Shown here piece by piece: positions 17,803 through 28,400 of a DNA stretch of 64,000 bases. The notes beneath the pieces are model-generated. The model worked only from the letters and a program-made list of their open reading frames with translations. It did not search any database and had not been told where the DNA came from. Made by a program: the position numbers and the translations under genes. Every line of letters begins with the position of its first letter. Positions within the stretch are counted from its first letter, which is position 1. Source of the DNA: an uncultured Armatimonadota bacterium (lineage in GTDB: Bacteria; Armatimonadota; Fimbriimonadia; Fimbriimonadales; Fimbriimonadaceae); assembly GCA_903833215.1 (NCBI GenBank), contig CAILEM010000153.1, positions 186,001 through 250,000 of the forward strand. The letters are read 5' to 3'.

Positions 17803-18613
17803 TCATTGATTCCCATCGGTAGATCGATCGGTTAAACAACTCAACAAATCCGGCACGTTTAAGGTTGTTCAGGCTTGACTCCAGGAATCGATAGGTTTCG
17901 GAAACGAGGTCGGTACAGCCGAGCGAATGGGCCAGGCTTAAGCGGGCAGAGATAAGAGCGGTTTGCGCACCTTGGTTTTGATACGGCTCCAACGTTTTTC
18001 CATTGCCTAGGTACCCAAGGTCTTCGTGGACATAGAGGCTGCCCGTCGCCGCTGGCACATCATCACGCGTTGCCAGGAGTGTGTGGAAGTTTGGTGAACC
18101 AATCATATCCACGGTGGCTGGCGCATAGCCGAAGTCATCACCACACTCCATGACGACAGTGCTCAATCGCTCTGCGTGGGCATCTGTGCAGACATCGATT
18201 TGGAAACGAGAATCACTCATCTCAAGAGGCGTTGCTGGACGCCAAAGTACCGACAGGTCGACCATATTTACTAAGCCAAACTCTGTAAGCCATGCGCGGA
18301 TCTCGTCCGCTTGGTCACTTGGACTGAGATAGAAAAAGAAGCGGTCGACATTTGCAGCCCGATAGATCTCCACAATCTCCGCAAGGATCGCTCGGCTAGC
18401 GAGCCCCGACGTGCCGAAGTGTTCGACATGGTTCGAATTTACACTCGGATAGAGTTTGTCGTTGCTGGGATCAATGGTGACGGTTGCATCCGCCATCGTC
18501 CGGGGCACGGGCCACGGACGATGCGGATGTAACATCGCTTGTCGCGTCGATATCTCACGGCCAACCCAATGCTGCAGCAAAGCCAACCGTTGAGCAAGAA
18601 CTTCGGGGCTCAC
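17795..18613 (-). CDS. GNAT-family acetyltransferase
   Basis: The 272-residue product has a C-terminal GNAT fold: ATGSLYVHEDLGYLGNGKTL, then a poorly conserved acetyl-CoA loop around YQNQGAQTALISARL, then LVSETYRFLESSLNNLKRAGF near the end. The N-terminal ~130 residues resemble a degenerate second GNAT or substrate-recognition region. The substrate is not known. The start is a GTG at 18613. It converges on the rhamnosidase gene with an eight-base overlap. Confidence 0.7.
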   Translation of the reverse strand: MSPEVLAQRLALLQHWVGREISTRQAMLHPHRPWPVPRTMADATVTIDPSNDKLYPSVNSNHVEHFGTSGLASRAILAEIVEIYRAANVDRFFFYLSPSDQADEIRAWLTEFGLVNMVDLSVLWRPATPLEMSDSRFQIDVCTDAHAERLSTVVMECGDDFGYAPATVDMIGSPNFHTLLATRDDVPAATGSLYVHEDLGYLGNGKTLEPYQNQGAQTALISARLSLAHSLGCTDLVSETYRFLESSLNNLKRAGFVELFNRSIYRWESMTR

Positions 18614-18637
18614 ATACGTAGCCTATCAGCTTTGGGT

Positions 18638-20953
18638 TCAGCCCGCAAATGGAGTCTTGCTGAGATACACCTTGAAGCTTTTGACTTTGGCAGAGTTGGA
18701 CTCCTGCCGAGGAGTCAAACGCACTCCTGCAGCCGTGACTTCGACTCCCAAGTCAATCACCACACGGTGCGGATTGGGCGTGTGGTCTACGCTCCATACC
18801 GAATGCCAAAGGGTATCGAGGTCGCCATCGAGAAGGTTATCAGCTGACCCATCCTCGGCTCCGGCCTCTTCACTATCGACGTAAGCGATTTTCCACTTTG
18901 ATCGATCAAGTAAGAACCCGTCGGTACCGATGATGTCAAATTCGCTGAATGAAGCAAACGTCTCATCTGCAAATGTGGATTCAGTTTCGAGACAGACGTA
19001 CCTTCCAGATTTCGGCGCAAACTTGAATCGCTGAGCGGCGTCGCCCTTGGCCATCTCACCACTGAGGACGACATCCTCGGCGCTGGGATGGGGCACAGCC
19101 GAAAGCTGCGTTCGGGTCCTCTTGGCGGCCTTAGCTTCACGCTTGAGATCCGTCAAGATCGGTTCTGCAAGCCCCTCGATGGAAGGCGCAGCTGTCTTTA
19201 CCTGCTCAAAGACGAGAACTTCGTTCTGTCCTTTGTGCAGCCACACACCTGGAACATAAAGGGTTTGCTGAGGTCCGATCCACCAATAGCGGCCAAGGTT
19301 ATGACCGTTAATCCAAACCACTCCCTTCGTCCATCCTCTCAAATCAAGGTAGGCATCGCCTGTGGTCTTCAGTTCGAACAGCCCCTTGTAAAACGTAGGT
19401 CCGTCGCCTCCCTTTCCATCTAGAGTTAGCTTAGAGGGGTTTAGCATCGGGAGGCTGTAGTTCTCCCATCCCTTGATCTCGGCCCCTGCATAAAGCACGG
19501 AATCCGTAATTCCTTTGTGGTTGTCGGGAATTTTGCCGCCGTAGTTGATCCTGCCGCAGTTCTCAACCAGGATGTCGAGTTGCACGTCTCCAGCAGGAAT
19601 CACCAAGTCGGTCGTTTGCTGTTTTCGGCGGCGATCGAGCGTCGTGGCAACTTTTCCGTTCACCATCACAACCGCAAAGTCGCGCAAATCCTTGAGTTCA
19701 AGAACGCCCTGCTTGGGTCCTTTGAGGTGCGTTCGATACAGCACAAAGCCATAGGCTTGATGAAGGGCTTCAAGCGTCTTCGGAATATCGGACGCGACCG
19801 GCTTCGGCAAGGAACCGAACAGGCTTCCCGTCTTCTCCAGGTTAAATCGTGGGATCGTAACGACTGGGATCGTGGGAGGCAGGACTGGAGGGGTCGTACC
19901 GGTTAGCTTGGTGATCGCATCGCGAAACTCGAAGAACTTCTTGCGTGGACGGCCCGCTTCATCGAGAGGGGCATCGTAATCGTAGCTCGTGATATCCGCT
20001 TGGAAGTTTCCGCCGTAGTTGGCTCCATTCATGAACCCGAAGTTCGTTCCACCGTGGAACATATATAGGCTCACCGAGACTCCGTTCTTGACGAGTTCGG
20101 AGAAGCTGTGTACACCTCCGCTTGTCAGAGACTTTGGCTCACCCCAGTGGTCCAGCCAACCTGGATAGAACTCGGGAACGATGTAGGGTCCGCCTGGGGT
20201 GTATTTGTCGGCAGTCTGGACGGTATCTGGCCATCCACCACCGTTCACTCCCGCCACTGTTCCTGGAATCCAGGCACTCGCAAGCTGCGAACTACCTTCA
20301 GCGACATACAGAGGAACTTCGTAGCCAACCTCTTTCAGGTCATCTCGAACCTGAGCCATATACTCCTTGTCATGCCCGTAGGAGCCGTACTCATTCTCGA
20401 CCTGGACCATGATGATGTTTCCGCCTTGGGTGACCTGAAGCGGTGCCGTTTGATTGGCCATCTCCTTGAGATACCGCTTGCCATATTTCATGAACTGCGG
20501 CTCTTTACTGCGGACAACCAGACCCGGCTCGTTAAGAAGCCAGTACGGATACCCACCGAACTCCCACTCCGCGCAGACATAGGGCCCGGGACGCAACATA
20601 ACCCACAGGCCCTCTTGCTGACATAGGCGAACAAATTTCGCGACATCCGCGTTGCCCTTGAAATCGAACTTGCCCTTCTCAGGCTCGTGGACATTCCAGA
20701 ACTCATAGACTGAGATCGTATTGAGACCCATCGCCTTGGCCATCTGGATGCGCTGAAGCCAATACTCCTTGGGTACACGCGCTGGATGAATCTCTCCAGC
20801 CATGATTAGGAACGGCTTTCCGTCGAGAACGAACTTACCGTTTTCGACCTTAAATGTGTGAGTGGGAGCCTGACCCTTTGGAGTCGGCTTCGAGGCACCC
20901 GAAGCAACCACCATTGTCAAAGCCGACAGGATCGAACAAACCTGAGTGAGCAT
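18638..20953 (-). CDS. Secreted beta-galactosidase (GH35) with discoidin-like C-terminus
   Basis: The 771-residue protein has a signal peptide (residues ~1-20) and a GH35 barrel beginning FKVENGKFVLDGKPFLIMAGE. VQVENEYGSYG near 183 carries the acid/base Glu, and the PEFYPGWLDHWG stretch near 258 carries the nucleophile Glu. Beta-sandwich domains follow, and the final ~130 residues look like an F5/8 type C (discoidin) carbohydrate-binding module. It should remove terminal beta-galactose from polysaccharide side chains outside the cell. It runs alone with a 230-bp upstream region containing CCGAA-N10-TTCGG at 20970-20989. Confidence 0.9.
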   Translation of the reverse strand: MLTQVCSILSALTMVVASGASKPTPKGQAPTHTFKVENGKFVLDGKPFLIMAGEIHPARVPKEYWLQRIQMAKAMGLNTISVYEFWNVHEPEKGKFDFKGNADVAKFVRLCQQEGLWVMLRPGPYVCAEWEFGGYPYWLLNEPGLVVRSKEPQFMKYGKRYLKEMANQTAPLQVTQGGNIIMVQVENEYGSYGHDKEYMAQVRDDLKEVGYEVPLYVAEGSSQLASAWIPGTVAGVNGGGWPDTVQTADKYTPGGPYIVPEFYPGWLDHWGEPKSLTSGGVHSFSELVKNGVSVSLYMFHGGTNFGFMNGANYGGNFQADITSYDYDAPLDEAGRPRKKFFEFRDAITKLTGTTPPVLPPTIPVVTIPRFNLEKTGSLFGSLPKPVASDIPKTLEALHQAYGFVLYRTHLKGPKQGVLELKDLRDFAVVMVNGKVATTLDRRRKQQTTDLVIPAGDVQLDILVENCGRINYGGKIPDNHKGITDSVLYAGAEIKGWENYSLPMLNPSKLTLDGKGGDGPTFYKGLFELKTTGDAYLDLRGWTKGVVWINGHNLGRYWWIGPQQTLYVPGVWLHKGQNEVLVFEQVKTAAPSIEGLAEPILTDLKREAKAAKRTRTQLSAVPHPSAEDVVLSGEMAKGDAAQRFKFAPKSGRYVCLETESTFADETFASFSEFDIIGTDGFLLDRSKWKIAYVDSEEAGAEDGSADNLLDGDLDTLWHSVWSVDHTPNPHRVVIDLGVEVTAAGVRLTPRQESNSAKVKSFKVYLSKTPFAG

Positions 20954-21183
20954 GTCATAGCTAGGTTATCCGAACATACAGCCATTCGGTATTGGGCCTT
21001 AAGTCGGGTTGATGTTTGCCTCTAAAGCGAGACGAAATTTGCCTGTTAAGTTCCTCGCGAGATGTCCAACACTATTTTTGTGGAACATTCGGAAAAACCG
21101 AACACACAAATGATTAAAGGGGTAGGACAATAGAGTGTGGCCACCAGAGCCATACGGGCAAACTGCCCTTGGAGGTAACGTTG

Positions 21184-21402
21184 ATGACGAATCGAAGCCG
21201 AGCTTGGCGCCGCCGAAAGGCGAGATTGATTCTGGGAAAGATCCAAGGCACAAAGGACTGGATCATCAACCAATTCGAGGATTCGAAGACAAAGCCGGGG
21301 GTTGCTGTAAAACCACGCAAAGCCTTCAAAGCCAAGAAAGCGCAAGACCTCCGACGAGCCTGGCAACTCAACGAAGATCTCGTTGACGGCATCGCCGGAT
21401 AA
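21184..21402 (+). CDS. Small basic protein of unknown function
   Basis: The 72-residue product is strongly basic (RSRAWRRRKARLILGK at the start, several KK/RK pairs) and has no signal peptide. It may bind nucleic acid. The ATG at 21184 has a strong GGAGG site at 21171-21175. A GGGCA-AAC-TGCCC hairpin (21156-21168) lies just upstream of it. A clear terminator follows. I recognise no family. Confidence 0.6.
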   Translation: MTNRSRAWRRRKARLILGKIQGTKDWIINQFEDSKTKPGVAVKPRKAFKAKKAQDLRRAWQLNEDLVDGIAG

Positions 21403-21432
21403 CATCTGCTTCGATCCGGAAGCAAATAAATG

Positions 21433-21465
21433 AGAGCTGGCCTAATCGCGCCAGCTCTTATTTTC
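21433..21465 (+). terminator. Rho-independent terminator
   Basis: A 9-bp stem AGAGCTGGC/GCCAGCTCT (21433-21441 and 21450-21458) with an eight-base loop is followed by TATTTT. It terminates the small basic gene. Confidence 0.8.
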
Positions 21466-21808
21466 ATTCTGGGTTAATGTGTCTCTGCAAATCCATCGCA
21501 CCGTGCAGAACGCGCAACACATAAATTCCTTCCGGAAAGACCTCATAGATAATCCGGTGTGTGTACCTAGCAACTGGCCATTTGACTGTTACGAGAAACT
21601 TCCTCGGTCGGTCAGCAACTGGCCGCCCGCGACTTAGATCGTCAGCCGTTCTCTGGGCTTCATCTGTGATAAATTCGATATAGCGTTCAGCCTGATCCCA
21701 TCCCCACTCGCGGGTAGTGTGGGTATGGATTTCTGCCAAATCAAGGGCGGCCTCTTGACTGAAGAGGATTAGGCGCTGAGGATAGTTGGGGCCGCTGCTT
21801 GCATCCAT
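21464..21808 (-). CDS. ParE/RelE-family toxin
   Basis: The 114-residue protein has the ParE/RelE plasmid-stabilisation fold: AALDLAEIHTHTTREWG near the N-terminus, a central helix, and YTHRIIYEVFPEGIYVLRVLHG as the C-terminal strands. ParE members poison gyrase and RelE members cut mRNA; which applies here is not clear. Its start lies inside the upstream antitoxin gene (40-base overlap), as usual for such pairs. Confidence 0.8.
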   Translation of the reverse strand: MDASSGPNYPQRLILFSQEAALDLAEIHTHTTREWGWDQAERYIEFITDEAQRTADDLSRGRPVADRPRKFLVTVKWPVARYTHRIIYEVFPEGIYVLRVLHGAMDLQRHINPE

Positions 21809-21945
21809 GCTTCCGTTCGTTTCCTGGCTGATTCGCGAACTTCTTGGGCGGACATTCCCTTGCCCGGCTCGTAAGGTGCCACTGCATCAATGGCGGCCAA
21901 ATCCTCCGCTGTGAGCGTCACCGGTTCCTTTTCATTGTTGTTCAT
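21769..21945 (-). CDS. Antitoxin partner of the ParE-type toxin
   Basis: A 58-residue frame runs from ATG 21945 to TAA 21769 with an AGAGGA site upstream. It begins MNNNEKEPVTLTAEDLAAID and has a basic helix (ESARKRTEAW) near the C-terminus. It precedes and overlaps the toxin gene. Size, order and overlap match antitoxins of ParE/RelE pairs, although I cannot place it in a named family. Confidence 0.65.
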   Translation of the reverse strand: MNNNEKEPVTLTAEDLAAIDAVAPYEPGKGMSAQEVRESARKRTEAWMQAAAPTILSA

Positions 21946-22013
21946 GGCTGTCCTCTCTCACTGAATAATACGCTGATTTTGTCTCATAGTCACACGAGTA
22001 TGCGAACGAGCCC

Positions 22014-22979
22014 TTACTTAGCCGCGCTTGGCTTACGTGCCGATGACAGTCGCTCCACGAAATTGCCGGATAGGACGGCGATCACCAAAAGGCTACCGAT
22101 AACCACGAGTTGGTATTCGGCTTTCACGTTTGCGACACCCATTCCAATTCGTAAGACGGCGACCAGGAACAGGGCGAGTACCGTTCCAAGGATGGAACCT
22201 CGGCCTCCATTGATGCTTGCACCACCCAACAAGACAGCCGTGATAGCATCAAGCTCCAGGCCATTCGCGTGATCAAATCGTGCGACCCCCAACCGTGAGT
22301 CCATGAGGAGCGCAGCTGCGGCGGCCATTAACCCGGAGAGGGCAAACACGCCGAGCTTCACTTTCGCAGCTGGGATTCCGGAATAGAAGGAAGCTGTTTC
22401 GTTGGTCCCAATCGAGAAAACCCATCGGCCAAATAGAGTGCGATGAAGCAAGACGCCAAGAATCAGCGCGGTCACCAGGAAGATCACGAGAGGGATCGGG
22501 ACGTGACCGGGCAAGTACTGAGTGTCCAAACCCGCGAAGCCGGCATTTACCTTTGCCGAGTTCGGACCCAAAAGCACCTGAGCGATACCCCGATAGACAG
22601 CCATGGTGGCAAGAGTCACAACGAACGATGGCAGCTTGGCTTTGGATATCAAGAATCCGTTGATCGCGCCAAGGATCACACCCAGCCCAATGGCAACTGC
22701 ACATGCGCTCGGTGTCGCCCAGCCCGACTCCATGAGCTTCGCGGTAACGCAGGCGACCAAGACCGTCATCGACGCCACCGACAAGTCGATGTTGCCACTG
22801 ACGATCACAAAGGTCATGGCCAAAGCCAAGAGGCCCGTTTCGACATACTGAGTCGACGAGTCGAGGAGGTACTTGGGGTCGAGGAAGTACTTGGACTCCA
22901 TCGCGCCTGCAATGAATCCGAAAACAAGGAGAATCGCGGGCACCATCTCAGGGCGAATCTTGAAGCCTTTGCGGTTCAT
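22014..22979 (-). CDS. rhaQ: Sugar ABC transporter permease (RhaQ-like)
   Basis: The 321-residue protein is a BPD_transp_2-type permease of the ribose/rhamnose importers. It has about eight to ten membrane segments and the conserved DAITAVLLGGASINGGRGS loop near the C-terminus. The ATG at 22979 overlaps the stop of the preceding permease gene as ATGA. It is the last gene of a four-gene overlapping unit starting with an exported rhamnosidase. Rhamnose specificity is inferred from that unit. Confidence 0.8.
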   Translation of the reverse strand: MNRKGFKIRPEMVPAILLVFGFIAGAMESKYFLDPKYLLDSSTQYVETGLLALAMTFVIVSGNIDLSVASMTVLVACVTAKLMESGWATPSACAVAIGLGVILGAINGFLISKAKLPSFVVTLATMAVYRGIAQVLLGPNSAKVNAGFAGLDTQYLPGHVPIPLVIFLVTALILGVLLHRTLFGRWVFSIGTNETASFYSGIPAAKVKLGVFALSGLMAAAAALLMDSRLGVARFDHANGLELDAITAVLLGGASINGGRGSILGTVLALFLVAVLRIGMGVANVKAEYQLVVIGSLLVIAVLSGNFVERLSSARKPSAAK

Positions 22980-23977
22980 GATCCCACCTCCGAGAGCTTG
23001 CCGAGCCACTTCTTCACACCCGAGTCAAGAATCAATGCGACTAGGATCACCAGGCCATAGACCAGTTTCTGCCAGGTCTCATCGATGCCCAGAACGGCCA
23101 AGGCGACGTTAATCGTCCCGAGCAGTAAGCACCCAAGGAGAACTCCAGGCACCGTACCAGATCCGCCAAACACGTTTGTTCCACCGATAACGACGGCGGC
23201 AATCACGATCAGTTCGAAACCTGTACCCGCCGAACCTGGATTCACGAAACCATATCGCGACGCGTAAAGCACCCCTGCGAGTCCGGCGAAGGCCCCGCAG
23301 ATCGTATAGACGATGAACGTGACCTTTCTTACCGGAATACCCCGGAGCATGGCTGCATCAGGATTGCTGCCAATCGAGAAAATGTCTCGCCCAGTTCGGG
23401 TTTGCTTGAGTAGGTATGCGGTGATGATTGAGGCGACAACCGCCCAAACAAGTAGCCAAGAGACCGTTACTCCCCCGACCTTGATCGGCCCGTTCATAGT
23501 CCAGTTGACAAGTGCATCAGGGATATCGTTGGATGCCACTTGGTCCCCTTTGCTCACGATGAACACAAGCCCTCGATATGCACTGAGTGTTCCTAGGGTT
23601 GCGATGATGGGCGGAATCTTGAGCCACGCGATGAGCCCGCCATTGAACGCCCCTAATACAGCGCCAATCGCCAATCCTATTCCCGCCCCAACGAAGACAT
23701 TGAGTCCAGCGTGGTCGCGGAAGAGCATGCCGACGATGATGCCTGCCAAGCCCATCGTGGACCCAACCGACACATCGATACCCCGTGTGAGGATGACGAG
23801 CATCTGCCCCATCCCAACCACGGCGAGGAGCGGTATCCATAGTAGGATGCTGTTGAGATTCTTGGCCTCAAGAAAATGATGGTCCTTCGTCCATGCCGCT
23901 AGCACGACCGCAAGCAATAGCACGATCGTTCCCGCTTCGCGAAGAGTCGAAAGCTTTTTGGCCAGGTCAGAGCGCAT
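22976..23977 (-). CDS. rhaP: Sugar ABC transporter permease (RhaP-like)
   Basis: The 333-residue protein is the second BPD_transp_2-type permease. It has a RGIDVSVGSTMGLAGI motif near 75, about ten membrane segments, and IVIAAVVIGGTNVFGGSGT near 260. The chosen ATG at 23977 overlaps the ATPase stop by 11 bases; an upstream in-frame start at 24070 would add an implausible arginine-rich leader. It should pair with the RhaQ-like permease to form the importer channel. Confidence 0.8.
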   Translation of the reverse strand: MRSDLAKKLSTLREAGTIVLLLAVVLAAWTKDHHFLEAKNLNSILLWIPLLAVVGMGQMLVILTRGIDVSVGSTMGLAGIIVGMLFRDHAGLNVFVGAGIGLAIGAVLGAFNGGLIAWLKIPPIIATLGTLSAYRGLVFIVSKGDQVASNDIPDALVNWTMNGPIKVGGVTVSWLLVWAVVASIITAYLLKQTRTGRDIFSIGSNPDAAMLRGIPVRKVTFIVYTICGAFAGLAGVLYASRYGFVNPGSAGTGFELIVIAAVVIGGTNVFGGSGTVPGVLLGCLLLGTINVALAVLGIDETWQKLVYGLVILVALILDSGVKKWLGKLSEVGS

Positions 23978-25478
23978 GTGCCTCCTGACCGGTGGCGGCG
24001 AGCATGATCGTCTCCTGGGTCGCTTCGCCAGGTTCAAAGGTTCGGACCAACCGGCCCTCGCGCAGGACAAGAATTCGTTCGCTGACGGTGAGGACCTCCT
24101 GAAGGTCGGAAGAAATCATGAGGATGGCGAGACCGCCATCGGCGAGTTCACGCATCAACCGGTGCACTTCTGCCTTGGCACCAACATCGACACCTCGCGT
24201 CGGCTCGTCAAGGATGAGCACCTTGGGCTCCGTCATCAGCCATTTGGAGAGCACAACTTTTTGCTGATTGCCACCTGAGAGGTCGCGCACGGACTGGTCG
24301 ACATCCCTCAAGGCGATTCTCAGCTTGCCCACGTACTCTTGTGACCGCGCACGTATCGCCTTTCGATCGATCAGGGCGGTCTTCGTCATGCCACGAAGGA
24401 CGGCCAAGCAAGCGTTTTCACAGATGCTGATTGGCATCAGAAGGCCGTGGTGCTGTCGGTCTTCGGGAACAAGCGCAAACCCGTGCTTCATTGCATCTTG
24501 AGGATTTCGAGCGTTCACTTCAACGCCATCGATGAAGACAGCACCACCTGTCTTGTGCGTAATGCCAAAGATCGCGCGAGCAACATCGGTCCGCCCCGCA
24601 CCGACCAAGCCGGCCATACCGACGATCTCTCCCTTTCGAACATTGAAGCTCACATCGGAGAATATCTTGCCTTGGCAAAGCCCCTTTAGTTCGAGCATCA
24701 CTTTCCCTTGGGAGTGTTCAGCAGGGGTGAATCTCTCTGAAGCCAGTTCACGACCCACCATCATGCGGATGATGTCGGGCACTCCACATTCGCTTGGCAA
24801 ACGCTCTCCAACCTTGTCACCATCGCGCAGCACCGTGATGCGGTCACAAATCTGAAAGATCTCATCGAGTCGGTGACTCACAAAGGCGATGGCACAGCCT
24901 TGATCACGAAGCTTGCGGACGATCACGAAGAGTTCGGCGACTTCCTTCGGGGTTAGGGATGCCGTGGTCTCATCCAGAATGAGCACCTTTGCATCCTGCG
25001 AAAGAGCCGCCGCCAATTCAACCATCTGCTGATCGGCAACGCTAAGTCCGCTCACCTTGGCTTTGGGGTCGAGAGCGACACCCAGCGAACTCAACAGCTC
25101 GCCTGCCCGAGTTCGCATTGCAGCCCAATCCACGCGCTTCATCCCTTTTGTAGGTTGACGACCTACAAAGATATTCTCGGCGACATCAAGGTCTGGAAAA
25201 GTCAGGGGCTCTTGATGAATGAGGGCAACACCCAATTCCATCGCTTGTCGAGGACTGCCTAATGACCGGGCAACTCCCCCAATCGAGATAGTGCCCGCCG
25301 TGGGCCGGTAGATACCGGCGATCAGCTTGCCAAGCGTCGATTTACCAGCCCCGTTCTCTCCAATGAGGCCATGAACCTCGCCGGGGAAGAGGTCGATGTC
25401 GACCCCTTTGAGGACTTCCACGCCCGCAAAAGCCATTCGGATTCCACGGGCGCTTACGATCGGCTCTGCGGAGTTCAC
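23967..25478 (-). CDS. rhaT: Sugar ABC transporter ATPase (RhaT-like), two nucleotide-binding domains
   Basis: The ~503-residue protein has two ATP-binding cassettes, as in RbsA/MglA/XylG. The first has Walker A GENGAGKST and a VLILDETTA Walker B. The second has a degenerate Walker A (GLVGAGRTD) but retains LSGGNQQK and VLILDEPTRGVD. It should drive import of rhamnose or a rhamnoside. A GTG at 25478 overlaps the rhamnosidase stop as GTGA and is preferred; an in-frame ATG at 25526 would extend it by 16 residues. Confidence 0.85.
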   Translation of the reverse strand: MNSAEPIVSARGIRMAFAGVEVLKGVDIDLFPGEVHGLIGENGAGKSTLGKLIAGIYRPTAGTISIGGVARSLGSPRQAMELGVALIHQEPLTFPDLDVAENIFVGRQPTKGMKRVDWAAMRTRAGELLSSLGVALDPKAKVSGLSVADQQMVELAAALSQDAKVLILDETTASLTPKEVAELFVIVRKLRDQGCAIAFVSHRLDEIFQICDRITVLRDGDKVGERLPSECGVPDIIRMMVGRELASERFTPAEHSQGKVMLELKGLCQGKIFSDVSFNVRKGEIVGMAGLVGAGRTDVARAIFGITHKTGGAVFIDGVEVNARNPQDAMKHGFALVPEDRQHHGLLMPISICENACLAVLRGMTKTALIDRKAIRARSQEYVGKLRIALRDVDQSVRDLSGGNQQKVVLSKWLMTEPKVLILDEPTRGVDVGAKAEVHRLMRELADGGLAILMISSDLQEVLTVSERILVLREGRLVRTFEPGEATQETIMLAATGQEAHAL

Positions 25479-28400
25479 CGTGTGAGCATAGTCCTGAAGT
25501 GATACGTTCCACCACCAAGATCGCACGTTAGGTCGCTCGTGTGAGGCTTAACATTGCGAATGCCAACCGCTTTGGCAACCGGACGACCACTTTCTGTGAC
25601 CGTTCTGGAGTCGCTGGAGGGCAGCACCAACGTGGCGTAGGTATTCGCCGGAACCGTAACATCGAGAGTGAAAACGCCGTTTGCCGACTTGTGCCACTCT
25701 GATTTCACAACGCCGTGGATCGTGTCCAAAGAACCCTTGGCGTAGGTCATTCCACCGCCAGGAGCCGGGTGGAGCATCACATGATGGTAACCAGGATCGG
25801 CAGGATCGTAGTCGATTCCGATCACCCAGTTGTACATCCACTCTCCGACCGAACCGAGAGAGTAGTGGTTGAACGAGTTCATGCCCGGGTCTTGGAAGCC
25901 CTTATCAGCTCTCCAGCCATCCCAACGCTCCCAAATCGTGGTCGCGCCCTGTCGGATGGAATAGCCCCAAGATGGGTAAGTATCGGTGTTGAGCAGCTTG
26001 TAGGCGATATCGGTTCGACCATTTTCTGTGAGTGTTGGGCATAGGTAGCCGACGCCGACAAAACCGGTGGAAAGGTGCCCCTTTCGATCCACGAGGATGT
26101 GGTGCGAGAGCTTCTCCATCGCAGGTGCGATCATTTTCTTCGGCAACAGGCCAAAGTGAAGCGCTAAAACGTAGTCGGTCTGCGAATCGCCTTTGATCGT
26201 TCCATCCGCCGAAACGAACTGCTGATTGAACGCGACTTTGATTTCACTGAGGAGCTTGGTATATTTCTCGGCCTGAGCCTTCTTACCAAGGACCTTTGAA
26301 ATCTGAGCCATAAGATCGGTGCTGCGTGCAAAGTAGGCGGTTCCGATGACGTCGCGGGGCGTGTCGTCTTGCACGTTCAGCCAGTCGCCAAAGTTGTTGT
26401 TCGCTCGATTCACCCAAATGTGATTGGGGTTTGCTTCGTCGATGTACTTGATCCATCGAGCCATCGAATCGTATCGGGCTTCGAGGATCCGAGTGTCACC
26501 ATAAGCCTGATAGATCGTCCAAGGCACGATCACGCCAGCATCGCCCCACGCGGGAGCGCCATCACTGTTGTCGACAAGTCGCGGGGAAACATCCGAATAG
26601 CCGCCCTTCACGGACTGAGCATCCTGCACGTCGCGCGTCCATTTGGTCATGAATCCAGCAATGTCGTTGTTATAAGTTGCGGTTCGAACGAAGATCTGCG
26701 CGTCGCCCATCCAGCCTAAACGCTCGTCACGCTGTGGACAGTCGGTAGGAACGTCGACGTAGTTGCCACGCTGCCCCCAGAAGATGTTCTTGGCAAGTTT
26801 GTTAACGAGAGGGCTGCTGCACTCAAACTCTCCGACAACCGGATTATTCGATCCGATCACAACACCGGTGATGGCATCCATTCCCGGCTTGCCGGGGTAG
26901 CCAGTGACTTCCACATACCGGAAGCCATGGAAAGTAAATGAAGGCTCATAGACCTCGGTTCCGTTACCACTCAAAATATACGTGTCAGTGGCCTTGGCGC
27001 TTCGAAGGTTTGTTGTGTAGATGGAGCCGTCCGGCTTCAACATTTCGGCAAATCGCAATCGCACCGAGGTGCCAGCCGGGCCCTTCACTTTTAGCCGAGC
27101 GTAGCCGACCATGTTCTGTCCCAGATCGTAAATGAAACTGCCCTTCGGCATTTGCCGAATCGACTGCGGATGCAACTCCTCGAGTTTTTCAACCGATGCA
27201 GACTGCTGAGCGTTGATCGCGATATTCGTGAGCGGCTGAACGAAAGGCTGTTCCCAGCCTTTGTCCGTATTGAAGATTGTGGCCCAAGCATCTTTGCCAG
27301 GCCTAACGATCACGAAGGGTTTCCCAATTGGTCGAGATGCCTTTCCTGGTCTCCTCTGCGAGTAATAGAAGACAAGACTTTTGTCTGTCAAGGAAGCACG
27401 TGCCTCTTTTCGCGCATCGTAAGTCTCGCCATTTAGAAGGTCATCGCTTACGATGGGTCCAGTTCCAACACGCCACGATTCATCGGTGGTGATCCTCTCA
27501 ACAGTCCCGTTGGCGTGCGTCAACTCAAGCTGAGCTAGACCCAAAGGTTGCGGGCCGTAGTTCTGACCGGCAGTCCAACCAACTCTCCCCGTGTACCAGC
27601 CGTTGCCGATGATCATTCCGATCACATGGGGGCCACGTTTGAACCGGTTAGTAACGTCGTATGATTCGTATTGAACGCGCTTTTTGTAATCCGTCCAGCC
27701 TGGACGAAGCAGGTCGTGGCTGACGGGCAAGCCGTCAATGTAAAGCTTGTAGAGTCCAAGGGCGCTCGCGTAAACACGAGCCTTCACCACAGGTGATGTA
27801 ACAACGAACTCTTTGCGCAAGTACGGAGTGGGACCGTTGTCAATCGGTGCCGTTGGCTTGCCCCAAGGGGCCATTCCGACGGGGCCTACGACAAAGGCAC
27901 TCTGCCACCCGCTGGAAGAAGTCTTGGCCGCCTCCCAGGTTCGATTGGTTGTGATCGTTTGGATCGCCCCATCGGCATACTTGATCTTGGCTACTGCGGC
28001 GATTCCCGCTTTCCCGGCATCATTTATGCCCTCAATCAGAAACTCGTTTGAAGTGGGCTTGAGGAACGGCTTCAGGTCAAAGCTATGTACTCGTTCCCAG
28101 CTGTCGCCGGCACCAACGGACTTACCGTTGAGGGTGACCTTGAAATGGTCGTCTGCCGAAATCACCAGTGATGCCGAATCAATCTTTGCGCTACCCACAA
28201 GAGAGAATTTTTTGTGGACAAACGCAGAGCCTTTCGGCATGTTTCCTTCGCCATCGGCTTCCGAGAACCAGATCCAGTTGGCTCCATCGAGAGTGGGAGG
28301 GTTCGATCCAGCCTTATGGATTCCGATCCATTTACCCTTCCAATCCGATCGATTGAGAAGACCCATCTCCCAGGAGGCGCTCCCGGCCGAATCTTTACGT

